Assembly (NCBI GenBank): GCA_903857865.1
Contig: CAIOGO010000018.1
Location: forward strand, 1 to 64,000
DNA from: an uncultured bacterium
Lineage (GTDB): Bacteria; Bipolaricaulota; Bipolaricaulia; UBA7950; UBA9294
Reading direction: 5' to 3'
Length of the DNA: 64,000 nt
Part shown: piece after piece, positions 39,372 to 47,888 of the stretch
How the letters are laid out: every line of letters starts with the position of its first letter
How positions within the stretch are numbered: the first letter of the stretch is position 1
Position numbers and translations under genes: made by a program
Notes under the pieces: model-generated
Database searches by the model: none
What the model saw: the letters and a program-made list of their open reading frames with translations, nothing else
What the model was told of the DNA's origin: nothing

Positions 39372-40892
39372 CTACGTCTCCGCGCGAACGAGCAAGTGGT
39401 ACGCGACAGGGCTAGTCCCCGCGAAGAGTTCGACTCGGACGAAGTACGTCCCGGGGTCGAGTTCGTACCTGACGAGACTCCATAGCTCGGCCCCTCCGTC
39501 GTCGTCGCAGGCGATCGTGTTCCCCTCGGCATCGAGGAGGCAGATCGTCGTATCCCCGTTAGCTTCTCCGTACGTCTCCGCGATGACCGTGGCGGGCGTC
39601 GTCAGCTCGAAGCGGTACACGTCGGCGTTGGTCGGCGCGATCTCCGCGGCGACGTCGTACGGAAGCGTAATCGGGTCTGCGGTTCCGATGGAATCGTTGG
39701 GTTCCGACTCGGGTCCCTCGGCCGGGCATGAGGTCGTGGTCAGCGTGAGGGTGTAGTCGAACAGGCTCTCCTCGTCCGCGGCACGAACCGTGACAATATG
39801 GCGGCCGGCATCCACCTTGCGGAACAGGCGGCTCCACACGCCGTCGCCGCCGTCGTCGTCACAGGCAATCTCGTTCCCGTCCTGGTCGTAGAGACAGACA
39901 AGACTGTCCCCGCTGGAGGCGCCGCTCGTCTCAAGTAGCACGCACGTCGTCGCCGAGACGGTGAAAGAGAACGCGTCGACGTCGCCCTCGTCGATGAACT
40001 GGGTCGTCTCCAGTCGGCCGCCCGGCGCCAGCACGCCCAGCGGCGTGGCCTCGTCCGGTGTGTCGTTCGGCTCGGCGTTCGAGATCGTCATCGCTGTGAC
40101 GACAACGCGATACGTGGCGATCGTCTCGTTGTCCGCGTACTCGTGGACGCGCAGCGTGTAGCGCCCGGGCTCGGGTTGGACGACGTACAGTCGGCTCCAC
40201 GACCCGGAGCCCGAATCGTCGTTGCGCGCGACCGGCACCGCGCGTTCGAGCGTCTTGTCCTCGGCGTAGAGGAGAAGAAGGGTGTCGCCCGACGGACACG
40301 GCGTCTCGATGCGCACGATCCTCGACATCCCCGGCGCGAGGCCGGTTGCGAAGTCCTCGGGCACGTCGAACGAGAAGAAGTCCACGTCGCCCGCCGGGGC
40401 GATGGACGCGAACGCGCTCAGCGGCTCGCTTCCCAGCGTCCCCAGCGCGGTGGCCTCCACGAGGCCGTCGTTCGATTCGTGTTCGAGCGCGTTGCTGATC
40501 ACGAAGACGTAGGATCCAGTGCCGAGGTCCGATTGCTGGATCCGCACGCGATAGCGGCCGGGCGCGAGATCCCGAGTGAGCGAGTCGGCTCCCGAAACGA
40601 TGTGGGTCAAGTTGTCGGCGTAGAGCACGATCTGCCAAGTAACATCGGATTCGGTGGCCAGGCGGATTGCCTGTGACCCGCTGCCGCTGACTTCAAACGA
40701 GAACCAGTCAATGTCTCCGGCGTAGCCCGACGTCCCGTCGACGAGGATGGTCGTCAAGGGCTTCGATAGCGCGCCCACGGCCTGGGGCGTCGCATCGTTC
40801 GGCTCGATCTCCTTGACAGTCGCCGTCGCGACGGCCCAGCCGACGCAGAGCATCACGCTGAGTATCCATCCCATTCGCACTGAACGACGCAT
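39372..40892 (-). CDS. Secreted protein with four PPC (bacterial pre-peptidase C-terminal) repeats
   Basis: 506 residues with a signal peptide (MGWILSVMLCVGWAVATA). Four beta-sandwich repeats each start with an E-x-N-D-x4-A signature: IEPNDATPQA, HESNDGLVEA, AEPNDTPDEA and SEPNDSIGTA. Each ends with a 'PGRYxVRV' or 'PGTYFVRVELF' strand. No protease domain is attached, so the whole protein is made of repeats. PPC domains are usually accessory or surface-binding modules. Monocistronic. Confidence 0.8.
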   Translation of the reverse strand: MRRSVRMGWILSVMLCVGWAVATATVKEIEPNDATPQAVGALSKPLTTILVDGTSGYAGDIDWFSFEVSGSGSQAIRLATESDVTWQIVLYADNLTHIVSGADSLTRDLAPGRYRVRIQQSDLGTGSYVFVISNALEHESNDGLVEATALGTLGSEPLSAFASIAPAGDVDFFSFDVPEDFATGLAPGMSRIVRIETPCPSGDTLLLLYAEDKTLERAVPVARNDDSGSGSWSRLYVVQPEPGRYTLRVHEYADNETIATYRVVVTAMTISNAEPNDTPDEATPLGVLAPGGRLETTQFIDEGDVDAFSFTVSATTCVLLETSGASSGDSLVCLYDQDGNEIACDDDGGDGVWSRLFRKVDAGRHIVTVRAADEESLFDYTLTLTTTSCPAEGPESEPNDSIGTADPITLPYDVAAEIAPTNADVYRFELTTPATVIAETYGEANGDTTICLLDAEGNTIACDDDGGAELWSLVRYELDPGTYFVRVELFAGTSPVAYHLLVRAET

Positions 40893-41036
40893 GGTGCCGC
40901 CCTCCCCGTCGCGCCGTGTCGGCGCCGTCCGATGTCGCACTCTCCGACAGCCCGCGCTGTCGCGCTCCTCGGCGCTTCCGAGGATGCCGCCAACGTACGG
41001 CGACCCGAGCATTCGGTCAACTGACCCGACCTTGAC

Positions 41037-42395
41037 CTACTCCTCGAGGCTGAACGGCGGGTAGCGATCGGTCATGAGCGCGGCGTAAGCGAGCACGCGG
41101 AATGACCAGCGGTTGGCGCCGACGATGATCTTGAACAGGTCGACCGGATACCGACTCGTGAACAAGAGCATCACGCCTGCGAAGAGGGTGAGGATCAGCA
41201 CGAGTCCGCCCCAGTGCAGGCCGATGCCTCCGAGGAGGACGCCGACGATGACGTAGTGCGGAATCGCAAGGAGCCACCACTTCACCAGCGCCAGACGCCG
41301 CGACAGCTTCTCGGGGTACGGGATGTCGAGATCGGCCGGGTAGCCGCCGGCGCGAAGCGTGAACGGCGGGTACCGGTCCGTCCCAAGCGCCTGGTAGCCG
41401 TAGAAGCCGACGCGCCACGTCCAGCGCAGGACACCGACGTTGTACTCGAACAGGCCGCGCGGGTAGCGACCCGTGAACAAGATTGCGACGAGCGACAGGC
41501 CCCACGAGCAGACGAACCCCATCCACAGGAAGCCGAGGACGATCAAGTGTGGAATGAGCAGGAACCACTTCACGAGCCACAGCGCGGGCGAGAGAGTCTC
41601 GACGTGCTCGGCCTGGAACGAAAGCGGGAACTGCGAAGGCGAACTTGCCGCGGCGGCCGGTCCGGCCGCGCTGCTCGCGGCTGCGCCGCTTGCGGAAGAA
41701 GCCCCTGGCGCGCTGCGCCCTGCGCCCCGCGCCGACAGGAGAATGGCGACGAGGCCAAGGATGAAGAGAACGGCGCCAACCCCGAGGACAATCGCGGCGA
41801 TCCTCAAGACGACGGGCGCCTTGATGCCGAGCGACACGACGGCGTTGACGCCGCGCGAGCCGTCGGCGTTCATCAGGACGACGCAGTAGTCGCCCGGCTC
41901 GATGCGCCAGTCCAGCCGTTGCGACTTCGAGCCCGCAGCGTTCTCCAGCCAAAACGTCTGCGTCGCTGGAGCTGGCGGGATCGTCGTGCCTGTTGACGTT
42001 TCGTACTGAAGGCGCGGCCGGCGCGGCCGATCGGCGGCCTCGACTCCGAGCCTGCGAATCTCGGCGTAGCTCACGCCGTTCAAGTAGCGCTCGACATCGG
42101 CGCGCTCGGCGAGCCCGACGAACATCGGCTTCCCTTCCGCGCCGCGGCCGGCAACCACGAGGCGAAGCGTCACCGCGTGCCGCCACCAGAACCACGGAGC
42201 CCCCTCGATTCGGGCGGGAGCCACGACGGCGTACGCGTCCTGGTTGATCGACGTCGAGCGGAGCGAGACAAAGCCCTCCGCGTCCGCGAGCACCCGCTCC
42301 GCCACGAGCACGCCGCCCCCGCCGAGGAGAAGTCCGAGCCCCACGAGGAGCACGAGGCCTCCGACAACAATCCCTAGGATCCTTCCTGCGCTCAC
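41037..42395 (-). CDS. Membrane protein with duplicated DUF4389 domain
   Basis: 452 residues. One N-terminal helix, an extracytoplasmic beta domain (about 35-185), a helix (APVVLRIAAIVLGVGAVLFI), an Ala/Ser-rich linker, then two DUF4389 units. Each unit contains a 'FTGRYPRGLFEYNVGVLRWT' or 'FTSRYPVDLFKIIVGANRWS' loop and a 'TDRYPPF' end. The domain is found in actinobacterial and other proteins of unknown role. No operon partner. Confidence 0.8.
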   Translation of the reverse strand: MSAGRILGIVVGGLVLLVGLGLLLGGGGVLVAERVLADAEGFVSLRSTSINQDAYAVVAPARIEGAPWFWWRHAVTLRLVVAGRGAEGKPMFVGLAERADVERYLNGVSYAEIRRLGVEAADRPRRPRLQYETSTGTTIPPAPATQTFWLENAAGSKSQRLDWRIEPGDYCVVLMNADGSRGVNAVVSLGIKAPVVLRIAAIVLGVGAVLFILGLVAILLSARGAGRSAPGASSASGAAASSAAGPAAAASSPSQFPLSFQAEHVETLSPALWLVKWFLLIPHLIVLGFLWMGFVCSWGLSLVAILFTGRYPRGLFEYNVGVLRWTWRVGFYGYQALGTDRYPPFTLRAGGYPADLDIPYPEKLSRRLALVKWWLLAIPHYVIVGVLLGGIGLHWGGLVLILTLFAGVMLLFTSRYPVDLFKIIVGANRWSFRVLAYAALMTDRYPPFSLEE

Positions 42396-42517
42396 CGCGT
42401 CCTCCTTGCACTGCCACCCAAGCAGCGCCGCGCATCCTACCGAGTTCGTGGGACACGCGGCAACTTCCGTTGCCGCATCAAGAAGAATGTAGGTTCGGAA
42501 TCTGATGTCTGCGGGTC

Positions 42518-42585
42518 CTCTTGGCGATCTTGGCGCGCTCTGCGCGGAACACGGGCCGTCTCACGCCAAGAGCGCAAAGGGCGCG
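42518..42585. repeat. Inverted CTTGGCG...CGCCAAG repeat
   Basis: CTTGGCGATCTTGGCGCGCT at about 42521 faces CGCCAAGAGCGCAAAGGGCG at about 42559, an imperfect inverted repeat. The same CCAAGAGCGCAAA core occurs near 37450 and 62685, each time near another repeat. It is interspersed non-coding sequence. Confidence 0.5.
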
Positions 42586-42683
42586 AAGGAGTACCGCCAC
42601 GTTGACCGCGAGGCCGATGATGAGGAATGGAGTAGCGAGTAGCAGGATCGCCGGGACGGCGAACGTCAGGTCAGCCAGCCGCT

Positions 42684-42857
42684 CTATCGCTCGAACGAGT
42701 CCAGTGGTTCCTCAGGGAGTGGGGCATCGAAGTCGTCGGTCATCTCGACTCGCCCCACGGCCGTCCCAGGCTGTCGGTCTTCCACGTGAGACTCCATGGG
42801 GACCAGCCGAGCGACCGGCGTGCCCGCGCGAGCGATGACGATCTCCTCTTGGCATCT
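42684..42857 (-). pseudogene. Remnant of a Phd/YefM antitoxin
   Basis: The minus-strand frame ending at TAG 42684-42686 reads QEEIVIARAGTPVARLVPME, then SHVEDRQPGTAVGRVEMTDD and FDAPLPEEPLDSFER. EEIVIARxGxPVARLVP is the hallmark of Phd/YefM antitoxins, and the FDAPLPEE.L.SF tail is usual for their toxin-binding end. The frame is closed by a TAG at 42858-42860, so the DNA-binding N terminus is lost. No PIN/Doc toxin follows; the downstream minus-strand sequence encodes only a hydrophobic stretch that I do not annotate. Confidence 0.65.
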
Positions 42858-42969
42858 CTAGGTTGCCCCTGCCTCTTGCACAGCATGCCCAGCCACTATC
42901 GCTCGTCCGTTGCCGTCACGACAAGACGTCGCCTCCTTGCCCTAGGAACACGCGTCCGCGTGGCGTGGG

Positions 42970-43071
42970 TGCTAGAATCAATGGCTGAGACCGCGCGGAC
43001 CCCGCGCAAACAGATTGCGGGGTCCGCTCTCTGCATGGCCCTTGCTCCGCGGTTACGCGCGGGGCAAGGGC
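42970..43071 (+). other. Candidate structured RNA: two long hairpins behind an extended -10
   Basis: TGC-TAGAAT (42970-42978) is an extended -10 element. It is followed by GCGGACCCCGC...GCGGGGTCCGC (42995-43027, perfect 11-bp stem) and GCCCTTGCTCCGCG...CGCGGGGCAAGGGC (43038-43071, 14-bp stem with one G-T). There is no protein-coding frame across it. It could be a small RNA or a double terminator for either strand; neither stem has a T-tract. Confidence 0.35.
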
Positions 43072-43191
43072 TCCTTACGAGCGCCGCCGCAGCAATGCGC
43101 CACCGGGCGAAGCGCGTAGCGGAACGAAGTCCAGAAGGAACCTGCCATGGATCTCACCTCCTCGAGTTGAGAGTTGCCGCGCGAGTCCGAC

Positions 43192-43530
43192 TCACGCGGA
43201 GTCTTCGTCGATCTCTCCCACGGCGTCGCGCAGCGACGCGCGCAACTCGGCAATCTGCGTCGTCGCGCCTGCGACCTTGTCGAACAGGGCGGCGTTCGCC
43301 TTGATCCCCTCGCGGATCATGAATGTCGCGGCGCTCGAACGGCTGCGGCAGATGCTCGCATCGACCAACATGTCGAGCTGCTGAAGGATCTGGGCATTGA
43401 CGCGCACCATGACCACGTGCTCGCGGTCGACGAGCGCGTTCTCGATCGCCTCCATCAAGGAATCGCCGGATGCACAACATGCGATCTTGGCCACCAGCTT
43501 CTTTCTCGGTTCGCGTTCCTTGTCGGCCAT
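43192..43530 (-). CDS. Ribbon-helix-helix-like regulator/antitoxin-type protein
   Basis: 112 residues. After a basic N terminus comes HVVMVRVNAQILQQLDMLVD followed by ASICRSRSSAATFMIREGIK, a beta strand plus two helices as in RHH/CopG repressors, with the second helix starting SRSSAATFMI. The C terminus is an amphipathic helix. It has its own promoter and an overlapping palindrome. No toxin gene follows, so it may be a solitary repressor. The GTG codons 5' of the ATG at 43530 were rejected because AGGTGG fits the ATG. Confidence 0.65.
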   Translation of the reverse strand: MADKEREPRKKLVAKIACCASGDSLMEAIENALVDREHVVMVRVNAQILQQLDMLVDASICRSRSSAATFMIREGIKANAALFDKVAGATTQIAELRASLRDAVGEIDEDSA

Positions 43531-43547
43531 TACGACCACCACCTGTT

Positions 43548-43583
43548 ACTTGTAATAGTGTCACAAGTCGGCGGCCGAGTCAA
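43548..43583 (-). promoter_or_regulatory. Promoter and operator of the RHH gene
   Basis: On the minus strand TTGACT (43583-43578), 17 bases, then CACTAT (43560-43555). A perfect inverted repeat ACTTGT-N9-ACAAGT (43548-43568) overlaps the -10 region. Autorepression by the RHH protein is the natural reading; it is inferred. Confidence 0.6.
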
Positions 43584-43612
43584 GGGCTGCGGCAAGAGAG
43601 AGTCCGCGGCGG

Positions 43613-44413
43613 CTAGTCGCTGAGTGGGGGAATGGCCTGCTCCTCAAGGGAGCGCGAGAAGCAGAGGACACGGTCCGTGACCCCTCGGGCCGTCTCACAT
43701 GCGAGCGCAAGGCTACCCAATTGCGCGTGAGTGGGAACGTAGAGCCGCGCCGGGCACGTCGGGATGACCGTCCGGTACTCGGCGTTGAACAGGAAGTAGG
43801 GCAGGATGAGGACGTCGGGCGGCGTCTCGGTCCATCCCGTCCGAGCGAAGTCCATCGCGATGGTGTCGAAGTTCAGATCCCCTGGATCTGCAAAGGCGAG
43901 GTCGCCGACCCGAAACCGGTAGCCGACGTTCTCCGGCCCCGGAAGCGGAAACGAGAAGACATCGATGGAGAGACCGGCGGCCTCGACTGTCTGGGGGCTG
44001 TAGAGCCCTGGGTGGACGACGATCAAGCGGGCAGGATCGAGGGTCGGAGCCTGTGCGAGGACCGCGCGGACGACGTTGGCCGGTCCGATGAGGACGGCCT
44101 GCAGGTTCGCTGTCATGTTGCTGCTGATGACGGACGCATCGAAGTGGTCCGAGTCGGAGTGCGTGACGAGGATCAGATCGATGTCGAAGGGCGCGCTTGC
44201 CGCTGACATCAGCGCGCGCGGCTGCGCCGCCTCCATCATCGCCTGAGTTGCTGCTGGCGTCTCGAGCGTTGTGAGCCCGTCGATTGCGACCTTGAAATCG
44301 CCCCGGCCGATGACGTATCCGCTGGCGGCAACGAACGTGAGCGACACCGGCTCGGCCGTCAGGGCCGCGGCCCCGAGCATAAGAACGCACAGACCCGTCG
44401 CGAGAAACCGCAT
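43613..44413 (-). CDS. Exported metallo-beta-lactamase-fold (UlaG-like) protein
   Basis: 266 residues with a signal peptide (FLATGLCVLMLGAAALTAEP). LTFVAASGYVIGRGDFKVAI is the first strand pair. The metal site is LVTHSDSDHFDASV (about 107), where Asp replaces the second His of HxHxDH, and FADPGDLNFDTIAMD follows. LYVPTHAQLGSL near the end carries another His. It resembles UlaG/'L-ascorbate lactonase-like' hydrolases but is exported. Substrate unknown. No close co-directional partner. Confidence 0.75.
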   Translation of the reverse strand: MRFLATGLCVLMLGAAALTAEPVSLTFVAASGYVIGRGDFKVAIDGLTTLETPAATQAMMEAAQPRALMSAASAPFDIDLILVTHSDSDHFDASVISSNMTANLQAVLIGPANVVRAVLAQAPTLDPARLIVVHPGLYSPQTVEAAGLSIDVFSFPLPGPENVGYRFRVGDLAFADPGDLNFDTIAMDFARTGWTETPPDVLILPYFLFNAEYRTVIPTCPARLYVPTHAQLGSLALACETARGVTDRVLCFSRSLEEQAIPPLSD

Positions 44414-44566
44414 GTCTCGTTTCCTTTCGTCTTACCCGCGAAGCATAGCTGCGCGGAGGAGGCGTCCGCAACGCTCGGCATCTGGTCCCATGGCGGGCTC
44501 GGTGTTCACGGAAGTATCCGTCCCCCACGCCACGGGAGCAGAGTCAACTCGACAGGCCTCCACGCT

Positions 44567-44902
44567 CTAGAAGACGCATGCGTCGAGGAGCGAGAGGGCT
44601 TCCTGGAGAACCTCATCCGGCGCCTTTCCGATTCGCTTCGCCCGGCGAGTGCGGAAGTCGATCGACCGCATTTGCTCGACCGTGACGAAGCCGGTCACGC
44701 CGCCGCCCTCCGGGATCGCCACGTGGAACGGGCAGTCGCGGCGCGTGTTCGTGATCGGGCAGACGATGGCGAGCCCCGTGTGTTGATTGAACAGGTCGTG
44801 ACTGACGACGAGCGCCAGCCGACGGCCGCTCTGCTCGTGACCGGAGCGCGGATCGAACGCCACGGCGATGAAATCACCTTGCCGCGGAACGTACTCGGCC
44901 AT
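44567..44902 (-). CDS. mazF: MazF-family mRNA interferase toxin
   Basis: 111 residues. YVPRQGDFIAVAFDPRSGHE then QSGRRLALVVSHDLFNQHTG gives the PemK/MazF core with the Arg of 'GRRLALV'. LAIVCPITNTRRDCPFHVAI then GFVTVEQMRSIDFRTRRAKR includes the catalytic-type Thr/Gln region. It cleaves RNA at short motifs. The ATG follows the antitoxin stop directly. All core residues appear intact. Confidence 0.9.
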   Translation of the reverse strand: MAEYVPRQGDFIAVAFDPRSGHEQSGRRLALVVSHDLFNQHTGLAIVCPITNTRRDCPFHVAIPEGGGVTGFVTVEQMRSIDFRTRRAKRIGKAPDEVLQEALSLLDACVF

Positions 44903-45151
44903 CTACCAGACCTCGCGGCCCGCCGGCGGACCCCAGTCGAGTTCTTCGGACTTGTAGTCGGCGGGCATGTCCTTGACGAGCTGACGCAGATCGTGCCCGC
45001 CGCGCACCCGCCGCGCCGGCGTGATGACGAGGACGCCGTCACGCGCCGCCACCTCGACCGCGTCGCCCACGCTGAGGTCAACGTTCGAGAGCAGCTCCTT
45101 GCTCAGCCGAAGTCCCTGGCTGTTGCCCCACTTCTGGACCTTCGTGATCAT
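44903..45151 (-). CDS. mazE: MazE-family antitoxin
   Basis: 82 residues. MITKVQKWGNSQGLRLSKEL is the classical MazE N terminus, VGDAVEVAARDGVLVITPAR completes the AbrB-like fold, and the acidic tail SEELDWGPPAGREVW binds the toxin. The ATG at 45151 follows GGAGG; the longer open frame upstream lacks homology. TATACT at minus 45183-45178 is a probable -10. First gene of the mazEF pair. Confidence 0.9.
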   Translation of the reverse strand: MITKVQKWGNSQGLRLSKELLSNVDLSVGDAVEVAARDGVLVITPARRVRGGHDLRQLVKDMPADYKSEELDWGPPAGREVW

Positions 45152-45229
45152 CGCGCTACCTCCAGCGGATAGCCGAAGTATAGCCCAACAAGCCACTATG
45201 ATGGAACACGGCGCAATCGCATGCATCAT

Positions 45230-46345
45230 CTATGGCAAGCGGGGTTGCGGCGCTTCAGCCCGCGCGCCTGGCTTAGAGCGCAGAAGCTCAAGACCGTCTC
45301 TGCTGAAGTCCGCGAGCGTCGCGAACTTGTGTATGGCACGGCCCTTAAAGAGCCTGCTATACCTGACAGCGACAGGCCCCCGGGTCTTCATGATTCCGGG
45401 GTTTACGACAATGACCTCGGGGAGGCCTTCGTCGAGGAAGTGTATCTGACGGAACAGCCATTCGGAGTGCGAGTCTGTCGGGGGGAACGAGTAACCGATG
45501 AATACGATTCGGCTGCAGAATGCGAGTTGCTCTCGCGCCAGCATCCACAGTCTGTGCATTGTTGATCCGCGCCTTATCAACTTGCGCGACGTAGGCGGGA
45601 TAATGAATGGGCGCTCCTCTTGTCCGCATTCGGGGCACTTGCTGCCGACACTGAGATCGGCCAATTGCCCATCGCGCAGTGCGAGTCTGATTTGTCCGTG
45701 CCTTGAGCAGTCCAGGTTCTGACAAACCATCCAATTCAGTGAGCCGTGGAGTTTCAGTAGCACGCCGCGGCCAACGAAGTCGTTGACGAGTGGGCGCTTG
45801 ACCATAAGATCGCAATAGGTGGCGAATTGCGGGAACTTAGCGAGCTGAAGCGTGAAGTCGGCTATGGTGTCCCAGTTGAAGGAAATGATCGAGTCATTGG
45901 GCTGGAGAGTGCTCAGAACGTCCAGCAGATGCTCGCAATGGAGACCCTCGGATTTGACCATGAGCAGGAGTGTTATGAAGTGCTCGAGATCGCGCTTGCA
46001 GGCTGAGAAGGCTCGGTGGTAGCTGGTGCCGACGTTGTACATCTGTTCGCCAATGTCGAGGAATGTGAAGACTTCCTCAATGCCAACGCGTCGCCACTCA
46101 TCCTGATCAAGTGCGCGGAGGTTGTGGTCTAGACCCCAGGCCCTGACGATCAGTTCGTTCAGGCCTTCGTACATGGGACCCAGCATGTTGACATGACGTT
46201 CCTCTCACGTTGGAGTCTTCAACAGTGTGAAGAGGTCGTAGAAGAAGGTCTCGCCGGACGGCATCTTGGCGAGAGACTCTCGCCAACTGCCCTCCTTGGG
46301 GTACGTCGCTGCCCCGACGGATGCCCCGGCCCCGAGGACCAACAT
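45230..46345 (-). pseudogene. SIR2-like domain protein, interrupted by an in-frame TGA
   Basis: The frame from ATG 46345 to 45230 is 371 codons long with a single TGA at 46205-46207. The first part has MLVLGAGASVGAATYPKEGS, the NAD-binding GAGAS of SIR2 domains. The second part has FNWDTIADFTLQLAKF (about 159), LLKLHGSLNW (about 200), a Cys4 site (CQNLDC, CPECG) and FIGYSFPPTDSHSEWLFRQ (about 300). These are the marks of SIR2_2-type NADase/defence proteins. The rest of the frame is intact, so the TGA is recent, an error, or read through. An ATG at 46186 would permit restart. It lies directly upstream of mazEF. Confidence 0.75.
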
Positions 46346-46346
46346 C

Positions 46347-46705
46347 GTTCTATCGTCCTGTCGCCCTTGCACAGGCCAATCAACCCCCATCGGTGATCGA
46401 ACAATGAGACGCTCCAACCAAGTCGGCCAATAGTACACCGCCGGATTCCTCCTGATAGAGCATCCAGTAGCGTGCGCTGGCTGGTTCTGCCATCCGCGCG
46501 GTGTTTCGAGGTGCCAACATGCCCGAACGCATCAGGCGGGGCAGACACGCCGGGCGGAACACCGTCCAGAGATCGGTGACCGAGATTCATGGGATGACTA
46601 CTCTCCGTGCATGTCTCAGCGTTGAGGAGAGGTTGCCGTCCGGCTACCTCCACGGCCTTGTTCCCCGGCGGGCCTCCTACTAGCTAGGATGTGCGCCCTG
46701 ATCAG
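46347..46705. other. Intergenic stretch without a convincing gene
   Basis: About 360 bases between the SIR2-like gene and the decayed aquaporin copy. Several short frames are open but lack motifs. The minus strand holds the putative promoter area of the SIR2-like gene; no near-consensus promoter pair was seen. Confidence 0.3.
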
Positions 46706-46840
46706 TGGCGAGGAGGGCGAATCGTGTCGATGGCGCACACTCGATGAGTGCGGAGTCCATCGGGACGTTCTGGTTGGCCGCTCGCCGGGTCCATTGCAGC
46801 CGTGCTGTCCGGGGAACTATGCGATCAGGCGAGTATTGGG
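46706..46840 (+). pseudogene. Decayed aquaporin copy (5' end joined to near 3' end)
   Basis: GAGGAGGGCGAATC then GTGTCGATG (46724) parallels the leader and start of the intact aquaporin (GAGGAGGAAGACGAC, ATGTCGATG). GGAGTCCATCGGGACGTTCT GGTTGG matches the intact gene's GGAGTTCTTCGGGACGTTCT GGTTGG. An in-frame TGA occurs early, and the sequence then jumps to WPLAGSIAAVLSGELCDQ-like codons resembling the last helix. Most of the gene is deleted. Confidence 0.65.
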
Positions 46841-46856
46841 GAGTGCGGGAGGCATG

Positions 46857-47087
46857 ATGCGCATTCTGGGAATCGAGAACGGCAAGCGGCTCGCCGGGGA
46901 AGCCACTGGTGGAAAATCTGCGCGAGGAGACGGCGCGCGTAGAACCTGCGCCAAGAAGGCAGGCTGCGGGAGATCTACATGACCGACGAGCACTCGGGGC
47001 CGTGATCCTGCTTGAGTGTGCGAGCACCGCCGAGGCGGGGGCACTCCCGAATAAGCTGCCTCTCGTGCGTCGCATCTTGCGGCGTCG
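46857..47087 (+). pseudogene. Decayed copy of the dimeric alpha-beta-barrel (muconolactone-isomerase-like) gene
   Basis: ATGCGCATTCTGGGAATCGA parallels the start of the intact gene at 47889. [22 protein letters not shown] and [20 protein letters not shown] then PLVRR match the intact protein's LRDEAARAWE, SLREIYLTDKHSR and [20 protein letters not shown] then PLVRR, but they lie in two reading frames and the start frame is soon closed. With the preceding aquaporin remnant it repeats the gene order of the intact pair downstream. Confidence 0.75.
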
Positions 47088-47160
47088 GGCCCTCCCCTGG
47101 TATGTTTCCCCCCATGTGGCCGGGATCGCCTGGGTGCGATCTCGCGAGGAGGAAGACGAC

Positions 47161-47868
47161 ATGTCGATGCCAAAGCGGATGGGGGCGGAGTTCTTCGGGA
47201 CGTTCTGGTTGGTGTTGGGTGGGTGCGGGAGCGCGGTGTTGGCGGCCGCCTTCCCTGGGCTCGGAATCGGATTCGTCGGGGTGGCGCTCGCGTTCGGACT
47301 CACGGTCCTGACGATGGCCTATGCGATTGGCCACATTTCGGGCTGCCACCTGAATCCGGCGGTCTCGCTCGGTCTCTGGGTCGGAGGGCGGTTCCCGGCG
47401 AAGGACCTCGTGCCCTATGTCGTCGCTCAAGTTGCAGGCGCGGCGGCCGGCGCAGGGATCCTCTACCTCATTGCGACCGGGGCGCCGAGCTTCGACGTGA
47501 CGGGCGGATTCGCGACGAACGGCTACGGGATTCACTCGCCGGGTGGCTACACGATGACGGCGGCCATCATTTGCGAGGTGGTCATGACGGCGATGTTCCT
47601 CATGGTGATCCTCGGGGCGACGGACAAGCGGGCTCCGAAGGGCTTCGCGCCGATCGCCATCGGACTCGCGCTGACGCTCATCCACCTGATCTCGATTCCG
47701 GTCACGAACACGTCGGTCAACCCGGCGCGTTCGACGGGCGTCGCGATCTTCCAGGGCGGCTGGGCGCTCCAGCAGCTCTGGCTCTTCTGGGCCGCCCCCT
47801 TGGTCGGGGCGATCGTCGGCGGCATCGCGTACCGCCTGATCGGCGGCGCGAAGGGTCAAGCAGTCTAG
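47161..47868 (+). CDS. aqpZ: Aquaporin Z-type water channel
   Basis: 235 residues with six helices and two half-helices. The two NPA boxes are [18 protein letters not shown] (about 63) and [18 protein letters not shown] (about 184). The selectivity filter fits a water-specific AqpZ (Phe, His, Thr, Arg positions look usual). GAGGAGG precedes the ATG. The alpha-beta-barrel gene follows after 20 bases, and a decayed copy of both genes lies upstream. Confidence 0.95.
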   Translation: MSMPKRMGAEFFGTFWLVLGGCGSAVLAAAFPGLGIGFVGVALAFGLTVLTMAYAIGHISGCHLNPAVSLGLWVGGRFPAKDLVPYVVAQVAGAAAGAGILYLIATGAPSFDVTGGFATNGYGIHSPGGYTMTAAIICEVVMTAMFLMVILGATDKRAPKGFAPIAIGLALTLIHLISIPVTNTSVNPARSTGVAIFQGGWALQQLWLFWAAPLVGAIVGGIAYRLIGGAKGQAV

Positions 47869-47888
47869 ATAAACCGCTCGGAGGCGGA

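Noticed and set aside
42480-42690. Minus-strand hydrophobic peptide (LADLTFAVPAILLLATPFLI) after the Phd remnant
   Set aside because: No start codon, and its tail is made of the inverted repeat; probably not a gene.
46186-46207. TGA recoded as an amino acid in the SIR2-like gene
   Set aside because: Many other genes in the window end at TGA (often in ATGA overlaps), so a genome-wide recoding of TGA is excluded; local recoding has no supporting signal.
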